The notes beneath the pieces are model-generated. The model had not been told where the DNA came from and ran no database searches. It was given only the letters and a program-made list of their open reading frames with translations. Both the position numbers and the translations under genes were made by a program. Shown piece by piece: positions 36,039 through 42,084 of a stretch of 42,084 bases of DNA. The DNA comes from Candidatus Borrarchaeum yapensis (GTDB lineage Archaea; Asgardarchaeota; Sifarchaeia; Borrarchaeales; Borrarchaeaceae): NCBI GenBank assembly GCA_016840515.1, contig JAEOSF010000031.1, positions 1 to 42,084 of the forward strand, given 5' to 3'. The first letter of the stretch is position 1; the number at the start of each line of letters is the position of its first letter.

Positions 36039-37250
36039 ATGTTTTTGACTGCTGAAGAAGAACGCATTCTTGATGGAGAAGAGGGTTACGCTCGCCAGTT
36101 AGCAATGAAAATTGTTGTTAAACTAGGAGAAATCTTTTCTGCAGATAAACTTATTCCGATAACTGCTGCACATATCTCAGGCGCGTCGTATAAAACCATT
36201 GGTGATGCGCCAATTGAATTTTTAGAGGATTTAGTAAACAACGGCGCACGCGCCTGTGTGAAGGCCACCTTGAATCCGGTTGGTTTTGATCTTCAAGATT
36301 ACAAGAATTGGTCTCTTTCGAAAACCGTCATTGAGAAGCAGAAGTATATTATCAGTCTGTATGAAAAGTTGAGCATTGAACCCATATTGAGTTGTACTCC
36401 CTACTTGTTGGAAAACTTTCGCCTATCTCTTGGTGATCATATTGCATTTTCCGAATCCTCAGCGTGTGTTTATACAAATTCGGTTATTGGTGCAAGAACC
36501 AATCGTGAAGGCGGACCAAGCGCATTAGCAAGTGCAATTATTGGAAAGACAGCAAACTATGGATTACATATCACAGAAATGCGTCAACCTAAATTGCTAG
36601 TTGAGGTAGAAAACCCACCTAAAGAATATGCCGAATTTGGAATGCTCGGCACTTATGTAGGACGATTAGCTCGGGACAATATCCCAATCTTTCAAGGTAT
36701 TCGAAACGCTACAAATAATCAATTAAAGTACTTAGGTGCTGGACTTGCTTCGACTGGAATGGTTGCTATGTTTCATATGCTTGGAATAACACCTGAAGCT
36801 AAAGAAATTGATGTAAAAGAATATAGCGAGAAAATAACTGTATCACAAGATGAATTGAATAATGAACTAAATAAACTCTCTACAACAGATAATATTCCGG
36901 ATTTAATTTTCATAGGATGCCCACATTGCTCCCTTCAAGAACTACAGGAGATTGCAGCTTATCTGCGGAACAAAAAAGTGAGAACCGATTTAAAATTATG
37001 GGTTTGTACCTCTCAGGAAATAAAGAAAAGTGCGCAACAAGAGGTAGAAGCAATTGAAAACTCGGGCGCCAAAGTAATTTGTGATACGTGCATCGTTGTT
37101 GCATATCTTGAGCAGTTAGGCATCAAAACTATGATGACAAGTTCTGCGAAAGCCGCGAACTATACACCACATTTCTGTGATATTGCAGCTGTGATGAATA
37201 CCGTTCAAGGCTGTCTTGATACTGCTACTACCAAACTCAAAGATATATAG
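36039..37250 (+). CDS. Phosphomevalonate dehydratase large subunit (aconitase X catalytic domain, DUF521)
   Basis: 403 residues with the aconitase-X blocks ITAAHISGASYKTIGDAP, CTPYLLENFRLSLGDHIAFSE, SACVYTNSVIGARTNREGG and CPHCSLQELQEIAAYL, plus late CDTCIVVAYLEQ. The cysteines are those expected to hold an Fe-S cluster. The neighbouring UbiD-family gene provides the next step, which favours mevalonate-phosphate dehydratase over hydroxyproline dehydratase. The stop is 43 bases before the decarboxylase start. Confidence 0.92.
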   Translation: MFLTAEEERILDGEEGYARQLAMKIVVKLGEIFSADKLIPITAAHISGASYKTIGDAPIEFLEDLVNNGARACVKATLNPVGFDLQDYKNWSLSKTVIEKQKYIISLYEKLSIEPILSCTPYLLENFRLSLGDHIAFSESSACVYTNSVIGARTNREGGPSALASAIIGKTANYGLHITEMRQPKLLVEVENPPKEYAEFGMLGTYVGRLARDNIPIFQGIRNATNNQLKYLGAGLASTGMVAMFHMLGITPEAKEIDVKEYSEKITVSQDELNNELNKLSTTDNIPDLIFIGCPHCSLQELQEIAAYLRNKKVRTDLKLWVCTSQEIKKSAQQEVEAIENSGAKVICDTCIVVAYLEQLGIKTMMTSSAKAANYTPHFCDIAAVMNTVQGCLDTATTKLKDI

Positions 37251-37293
37251 GAGAATTATCGAAAAGGTTTCTCATAGGAGAGTGCAAAAAAAG

Positions 37294-38622
37294 ATGGATT
37301 TACGTACATTTTTAAGGGAGCAAGAAACGAATGGACGTCTTATCAAGATCAATAAACCTGTTTCGCTCAAATATGAACTTTCTGCTTTATTAAAAAAGTT
37401 AGATGATGGATTTACGATCACTTTTGAGAATACTGATGCAACACAGATGAAGATCGTTGGAAATACTTGTGCATCAAGACAATCGCTATGTGTGGCGCTT
37501 AAAAAAGATATGAAATCCCTTCATGATACTATAATAAATGCAACGAAATCTCCCCGTACACCAAACAAAATTTCTTTCTCTATATTAGAAGATAGAATGC
37601 AATATGCACCAGATCTCTCACGATTGCCAATTCCTACATTTTATGAGAAAGATCGTGGACCATACCTAACTGCGTCTTTAGTCTTTGCAAAGAGTCCCAC
37701 TTCTGGTGTTCAAAATGCTTCATTTCATCGGATGTTAGTGATCGATAAACGACATCTTGCTATTCGATTAGTGCCACGTAATCTCTATAAATTTTACCAA
37801 CTAGCAAAAGAGTCAAACCAATCATTACCGATTGCGATAGCTATCGGGCTACACCCAGCGGTGCATATTGGTGCATCAACACCGCTCCCCTTTGAATTTG
37901 ATGAAATGAGTGTTGCTAATGCTTTAATGAATGATGCGTTAACAATGGTTTCAACACCATCTCTTCAGATTGATGTACCAAGTCATGCAGAAATCATCCT
38001 AGAGGGTTATATTCATCAAGATGAAACTGTTGAGGGGCCATTTACTGATATCACTGGTACTTACGATGAATCTCGCTCGCAACCAATCGTAGAAATAACC
38101 AACATGATTTTTAAGAAAGATGCAATGTTTCAGACAATCTTACCAGGCGGAATGGAACATAAAATATTAATGGGATTTCCAAAAGAGGCAAAAATCTATG
38201 AATACGTGAAAACTGTTGTTCCTGATGTCCATGCAGTCAATTTAAGTGCGGGCGGGTCTGGCTGGTTGCATGCTATAATATCAATAACCAAGCAGAAACA
38301 AGGAGATGCAAAGAATGCTATATTTGCAGCATTTGCAGCGCATCCAAGTCTAAAAATCTGTACTGTCGTTGATGAAGATATTAATGTTTACGATATTAAT
38401 GATGTAGAATGGGCTATCTGTACAAGAATGCAGGCCGATGAAGATGTTTTTATTCTCCCAAAATGCCGGGGTTCGAGTTTAGATCCATCAGGGGATCAGA
38501 ATGCCTTGCTAACAACAAAGGTAGGCATTGACGCCACAAGGGATATCTCGAAACCTAAGGAACACTTTGAAAAGGCTAAAATACCCGGAGAAGATGAAAT
38601 CAATCCTGCGCAATATTTTTGA
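37294..38622 (+). CDS. UbiD-family decarboxylase, probable anhydromevalonate phosphate decarboxylase
   Basis: 442 residues. UbiD blocks: VFAKSPTSGVQNASFHRM, the Arg-rich prenyl-FMN site in DKRHLAIRLVPRNLYKFYQ, HPAVHIGASTPLPFEFDE, EIILEGYIHQDETVEGPFTDITG with the catalytic Glu region, and CRGSSLDPS near the end. With aconitase X next to it, the likely reaction is decarboxylation of trans-anhydromevalonate phosphate to isopentenyl phosphate, needing prenylated FMN from UbiX, which is not in the window; isopentenyl phosphate kinase is also elsewhere. The start at 37294 begins MDLRTFLREQ; an ATG at 37216 lies inside the preceding gene. Confidence 0.92.
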   Translation: MDLRTFLREQETNGRLIKINKPVSLKYELSALLKKLDDGFTITFENTDATQMKIVGNTCASRQSLCVALKKDMKSLHDTIINATKSPRTPNKISFSILEDRMQYAPDLSRLPIPTFYEKDRGPYLTASLVFAKSPTSGVQNASFHRMLVIDKRHLAIRLVPRNLYKFYQLAKESNQSLPIAIAIGLHPAVHIGASTPLPFEFDEMSVANALMNDALTMVSTPSLQIDVPSHAEIILEGYIHQDETVEGPFTDITGTYDESRSQPIVEITNMIFKKDAMFQTILPGGMEHKILMGFPKEAKIYEYVKTVVPDVHAVNLSAGGSGWLHAIISITKQKQGDAKNAIFAAFAAHPSLKICTVVDEDINVYDINDVEWAICTRMQADEDVFILPKCRGSSLDPSGDQNALLTTKVGIDATRDISKPKEHFEKAKIPGEDEINPAQYF

Positions 38623-38698
38623 TTTCATAGAATAACTTCTATGCGACGAAATTTGGTTGTTCAGTTAATGAAATTGTAAGAGAGGAGTTAACGGAAGA

Positions 38699-38703
38699 GG
38701 AGG
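38699..38703 (+). promoter_or_regulatory. Ribosome binding site pointing to a CTG start
   Basis: GAGGAGG with exactly seven bases to CTG at 38711-38713, the same geometry as the TTG-started genes in the window. Confidence 0.58.
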
Positions 38704-38710
38704 ATAAAGT

Positions 38711-39763
38711 CTGACCGATAAGAGCCAGTACCTTCCACTTCTTCAAATTATTGAAGGAAAAGAGGTTATCAAAGTTGGGACTATCCAGAAAATTGAGAAC
38801 GTGCTTATTTCCTCACAAAGAGGTAAATATGATACTCCACGAAAAATGACCTCGACTTTCCTGAGTATGTTTAAAACTTGGAATAAACTAACTGAAACCA
38901 TAGACACTAAAAGTTGCCGATTTTGTAATCTAGATATCGTGGAAACTGATAATTCATTTTTAATTCAAGTAGCTGATCATCATGAACAATCACCTGCTCC
39001 AATAGATGCACAAAAAGAATTTATGAACAGAGGATTTGTAGTCCTTACTAATCCTCAACCATGGCAAATGATCCAAGAAATTTTAGTCCTAAAACGTCAT
39101 GTAGAAACAAGCTACGAATTTTCTATGACTGAGCATAAAAATCTCTTTTATTGCGCACTAAGTTGCTGGGAACGTTATTCAGCCCTAAAAACTGAGTTAC
39201 AAATGTATGCAGAGATGTCGTTAAAAGAAAGTTGGCTAACCTTATTTACAAATGATAGAATGGGTGCAACAGTATTGCATGCACACAGCCAACCAGGCAT
39301 CAGTTTACTTCCTCCAGGAAAAGAAACGGATTATGAGTTCCTCATGCAAGAAGCATACAATTTTGCAGAAACTGAAGATTTTTTCGTATCAACAGTCCCG
39401 GGAAGGAATAATGAAGTAGTTGTTTATTCAAAAAGCACACATACATGTAATAAACTAAACAAGACAGTCATAAGCGAACAGTTAGGGCTGATACGTACCG
39501 TAATTCTAACATTATATTGCGATTTGTTTGGAGGAAAACTCCCCCTTAATGAGGGTATGTTTTTAACATTCGATAGACCTTCAATCTTGGTTTATGTTAT
39601 TGTACCTTATTTTAATGAGGGAGCACCTCAAAGGTTATTGAATCTGCAATATTATTCTGGAACACCCAAAAAGTTGGCACACAATCTGGCTACAAAGTTG
39701 CAACAACTTGATAAGTGGAATATGTTTGAAAAACGGGGACTAAAAACTGTTTTTAAAGTTTAG
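38711..39763 (+). CDS. HIT/GalT-superfamily nucleotidyltransferase-like protein with probable CTG start
   Basis: About 350 residues. A CRFC pair (about 69-72) and LHAHSQPG (His190, His192, Gln194 by the CTG start) recall galactose-1-phosphate uridylyltransferase and other HIT-fold enzymes, where HxHxQ carries the nucleotidylated His. FVVLTNPQPWQ and NDRMGATVLHAHSQ fit that fold. I do not recognise the exact family. The first standard start (GTG 38801) would discard 30 open codons reading TDKSQYLPLLQIIEGKEVIK, and only CTG at 38711 has an SD site. It follows the decarboxylase closely and may act in the same pathway. A copy of its 3' end lies at 41722-41828. Confidence 0.75.
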   Translation: MTDKSQYLPLLQIIEGKEVIKVGTIQKIENVLISSQRGKYDTPRKMTSTFLSMFKTWNKLTETIDTKSCRFCNLDIVETDNSFLIQVADHHEQSPAPIDAQKEFMNRGFVVLTNPQPWQMIQEILVLKRHVETSYEFSMTEHKNLFYCALSCWERYSALKTELQMYAEMSLKESWLTLFTNDRMGATVLHAHSQPGISLLPPGKETDYEFLMQEAYNFAETEDFFVSTVPGRNNEVVVYSKSTHTCNKLNKTVISEQLGLIRTVILTLYCDLFGGKLPLNEGMFLTFDRPSILVYVIVPYFNEGAPQRLLNLQYYSGTPKKLAHNLATKLQQLDKWNMFEKRGLKTVFKV

Positions 39764-39872
39764 ATTCTATTCAAAAGTAATAATTTTTTCATGATCAATT
39801 CTTGAAAACCAGAAGAAGTTTTTTTGAGATTTTAATGAAATTCGCTTTCGCCTGATTTTGTCATCTTCATAA

Positions 39873-40121
39873 ACAGAAATTGAATTTCATGATAAATACC
39901 ACCATTTATCGGATTCTCAACGCTTACTACCTACCCTACGCAAATTTATTGCTATATCTCTGCCAAAGCAGCAGTTATCAAACGGGTCTTGCCCTCAGGT
40001 ACAAGTAGGGGTGCACGTCATAAGTCCTAAATCCTACGAAATTGATGACTGGGTGATGTCCCATATCGATTTTCTCGCCTTTGAGCTCGATGCTTTGCGT
40101 GATCTGGTGCGAGATGTTTAG
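39873..40121 (+). other. Startless open frame upstream of the TnpB-like gene
   Basis: 82 codons stay open with protein-like words (DKYHHLSDSQRLLPTLRKF, SPKSYEIDDWVMSHIDFLAF) but no ATG, GTG or TTG near the beginning. It could be the remains of a gene cut by the element, or chance within the left end of the element. The stretch 39764-39872 shows only AT-rich DNA after the HIT-like gene. Confidence 0.3.
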
Positions 40122-40181
40122 TAAATTCGTTGAGTTTATTAATGAAGGGTACTCTAAGGTATAAAGGAGCAGTCGACCGCT

Positions 40182-41708
40182 ATGATACAGACCGTCAAAT
40201 TCAGGATGTATCCCGATGAAACACAAGAAGGCAAACTCCATGAACTCTTCACCATCTATAACCGGATGAAACGCATCGGTTATAACCTGTTGTTTCATGG
40301 CGAGGACTACATGACAGCACGCTTCGGTGAGGGGAAAACTATCCAGCAGTGCTTGATGAGTCTGTGTCATAACAACCCTTATGTCAACACTATCCTGATT
40401 GATAACAAACAGACACTGGAAACACAAAAGACATGGCTGAAAAAACAACGGAAGTACATGACCAAACAGCTAAAAACCATTAACAAAAAAATCAACAAAA
40501 TAAAGGAGCAAGACACACACGATAGACGGTTGAAAGGCTTATACGCCCGCAGATCCTCGATAATGGCACGCTTAAGCAATTTACACCTCGAACCCGTGGT
40601 ATTCGGCACCAAGAAATTGTTCAGACAGAGAATACGCGGCACCATAACTAGGGAAGAGTTCAGGATACGACGGGATTCATCTTTCAGTTGTGTGGGAAAG
40701 AAACAACAAGGATTGAAAAACCTGAACCTCAAAATATTGCCCGATAAAATTGTTAAGATACGCACCTTTTCCAAGCAGAAAGGACGCAAGTGGCTGATTA
40801 TTCCCATGTCCATAAATTTTGTGCAGGAAAAGTGGTTTCAGGAGGTTCTTAATGCTGACAAGTACACGGTGACCGTGAAACGGAAATTCTTCAAGGAGAA
40901 GTTGCGCTACTTTGTCCATGTATCTTATGAGCTTCCCGAACCAACACCACGTTACGGTTACCAACATGGTGCCATCGGCTTAGATTTCAACTATAATTTT
41001 GCGGCGTTAACCAATGTAGACCAACACGGCAAGTTACTCTCCTATCATACAATCTCGTTTGGCAACCTGTGCAGCTATCGAACCAATAAACGTAACGATT
41101 ATATCTCCTATAAGATGGACAAGGTCGTCAATTATTGTATCAATATAGGTAAAGGCATCGTGGTTGAAGATTTACAATTCGACCAAGAATTTTCCTATAA
41201 TACGAAACGCAACCGAAAATTAAGCAATTTGAAAACCACCGCACTGCAATTACTGGAGCGAAAGTGTAAAAAGCGCGGTGTGTCCTTTCGAAAAGTATTT
41301 CCCGGATATACCTCCATAATTGGAAAATACAAATATTCAGGATTACATAATTTGTCAGGTCATCACGTAGCAAGTTATGTAATAGCTCGAAGAGGCTTGG
41401 GTTTCAAGGAAGCCATTCCAGCCATCTACGATTGGGTGCTCTCACACGTCGGGGAGTTCATAAAACCCCGTGTGAAACAGGGCAGTTCTTACCGTAGATG
41501 GACGATGGTCCATGACCTCTTCAAGCACAGCGGGATAACCTCCTTCAAGATTGCCGAGATACTGCGCAAAACGGTATTGATGAAGCATGTATTGCACTCG
41601 GTGACGAGCGCACAGCCCGATAACCTTAAGGCTGGTCTTTCCACAAACGGAAAGATTGATGATTATTATAAAACGTGGACTTTCGTCAATAATTTCACGG
41701 CTTTATAA
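40182..41708 (+). CDS. TnpB-like RuvC protein (IS605 OrfB-related), unusual catalytic site
   Basis: 508 residues. The N terminus, TVKFRMYPDETQEGKLHELF, is the usual TnpB opening (xKxRxYPxxEQ). The RuvC core shows GAIGLDFNYNFAALTN with Asp267 and GIVVEDLQFD with Glu329. The normal CxxC...CxxC zinc finger is missing, and where TnpB has the third Asp (D.NAAxNI) this protein has SGHHVASYVIARRGLGF (392-408). This matches a TnpB-related group with FPGYTSIIGKYKY-type words. RNA-guided nicking or binding is possible but unproven. G+C looks higher than in neighbours, suggesting recent arrival. No TnpA is present. Confidence 0.82.
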   Translation: MIQTVKFRMYPDETQEGKLHELFTIYNRMKRIGYNLLFHGEDYMTARFGEGKTIQQCLMSLCHNNPYVNTILIDNKQTLETQKTWLKKQRKYMTKQLKTINKKINKIKEQDTHDRRLKGLYARRSSIMARLSNLHLEPVVFGTKKLFRQRIRGTITREEFRIRRDSSFSCVGKKQQGLKNLNLKILPDKIVKIRTFSKQKGRKWLIIPMSINFVQEKWFQEVLNADKYTVTVKRKFFKEKLRYFVHVSYELPEPTPRYGYQHGAIGLDFNYNFAALTNVDQHGKLLSYHTISFGNLCSYRTNKRNDYISYKMDKVVNYCINIGKGIVVEDLQFDQEFSYNTKRNRKLSNLKTTALQLLERKCKKRGVSFRKVFPGYTSIIGKYKYSGLHNLSGHHVASYVIARRGLGFKEAIPAIYDWVLSHVGEFIKPRVKQGSSYRRWTMVHDLFKHSGITSFKIAEILRKTVLMKHVLHSVTSAQPDNLKAGLSTNGKIDDYYKTWTFVNNFTAL

Positions 41709-41721
41709 ATAGTTGTAAGGT

Positions 41722-41828
41722 TCTGGAACTCCAAAAGAAGCAGCAAAAATATGGGCATGAAGTTGCAGCAACTTGATGAGTGGAAAATGTTTGAAAAACA
41801 GGGCCTAAAACTTACCATTACGGTTTAA
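41722..41828 (+). pseudogene. Broken 3' fragment duplicated from the HIT/GalT-like gene
   Basis: Translation gives SGTPKEAAKIWA, then after a one-base frameshift KLQQLDEWKMFEKQGLK and a stop. The intact gene at 38711-39763 ends SGTPKKLAHNLAT, KLQQLDKWNMFEKRGLK, so this is its homologous tail. It begins 13 bases after the TnpB-like gene. The element and the fragment together suggest that a second copy of the HIT-like gene once lay here and was mostly lost, or that a piece was copied when the element moved. Confidence 0.8.
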
Positions 41829-41922
41829 ACTTAACATCTATCAAGTGCTTGAATTGCATCAAACAATATTTCACGCAGCTCAGGCAATAAATTAGATTTT
41901 TTGAAAGTTTAAGCTGCTAAAT

Positions 41923-42084
41923 TCACTCTTCTAATCGTGCGATGTATTCACAATATGGATCCCCTGCACACATTCCTTTAAGTCGCTTACCAGAAATTTT
42001 GGGATTTATACTCTCGCTAACAGTACTCGTCCAGATTCCGCACCAACCGCTGATATCTTTGGGATCTGGTGAACTCCACGGACA
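41923..42084 (-). CDS. C-terminal part of a Cys-rich protein (start outside window)
   Basis: The frame is open through the right edge on the minus strand; the last 53 residues are visible, ending GKRLKGMCAGDPYCEYIARLEE. CAGDPYCEY resembles the C(x)GDxxC cysteine motif at the end of V4R (4-vinyl reductase-like) and related small-molecule-binding domains. Earlier residues include SGWCGIWTSTVSESI. The function cannot be told from this part. Confidence 0.55.
   Translation of the reverse strand, partial: CPWSSPDPKDISGWCGIWTSTVSESINPKISGKRLKGMCAGDPYCEYIARLEE

Noticed and set aside
39978..40448. 156-residue minus-strand frame overlapping the start of the TnpB-like gene
   Set aside because: Most of it is the reverse of the TnpB-like coding region, which has clear family motifs, so it is a shadow frame.

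Overview
The window is an AT-rich archaeal chromosome segment, most likely from an Asgard archaeon. The archaeal signs are an A-type ATP synthase (H, F and A subunits), TrpB2, SRP19, TYW1/Taw1, a beta-CASP RNase of the aCPSF2 type, a GPN-loop GTPase, RtcB with archease, and the archaeal mevalonate variant (two-part aconitase X plus a UbiD-family decarboxylase). The Asgard sign is a full-length actin with eukaryote-like nucleotide-binding motifs and C-terminus. I cannot place it more finely than Asgard from sequence alone.

Layout. 1-7.1 kb: end of a GH57 glycosidase, a possible small zinc ribbon, an EamA transporter, a flavin split-barrel protein, a DUF1028 protein, a small unknown gene behind a palindromic TATA region, an orphan 2-oxoacid oxidoreductase gamma subunit, a membrane-anchored glycosidase and two small membrane proteins. 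7.3-16.9 kb: trpB2, a decayed reading frame, ATP synthase genes H-F-A (minus strand), tandem moeA paralogues, actin and Taw1. 17-26.9 kb: a PUA/PAPS-reductase/ferredoxin fusion, a dolichol-phosphate-sugar-synthase-like glycosyltransferase, aCPSF2, ComB, a stretch of IS605/TnpB-derived debris, trpS, and divergent archease and rtcB. 27-34.2 kb: an Eco57I/PglX-type methyltransferase, a minus-strand group (GPN GTPase, TraB, HypA, SRP19) interrupted by an IS605-derived non-coding element, a PRC-barrel protein and a NYN nuclease. 34.7-39.8 kb: an isoprenoid cluster with cis-prenyltransferase, phosphomevalonate dehydratase small and large subunits, anhydromevalonate-phosphate decarboxylase, and an uncharacterised HIT/GalT-like protein. 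40-42 kb: a TnpB-like gene, a broken duplicate of the 3' end of the HIT-like gene, and the C-terminus of a Cys-rich protein entering from the right.

Two themes stand out. First, several genes share one initiation signal, GGAGG or a one-base variant followed by exactly 7 nt and the start codon. It occurs before ATG, GTG and TTG, and it also points to an ATT start for trpS and a CTG start for the HIT-like gene, where the upstream reading frame contains no standard start. Second, two tnpB-less IS605-derived elements (23140-23384 and 31961-32300) share ordered hairpins and sequence blocks and end in the same hairpin-GTAGTTYAC terminus. Each sits hard against the 3' end of a gene on the opposite strand. 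They are good candidates for stand-alone omega-RNA-like non-coding RNAs.
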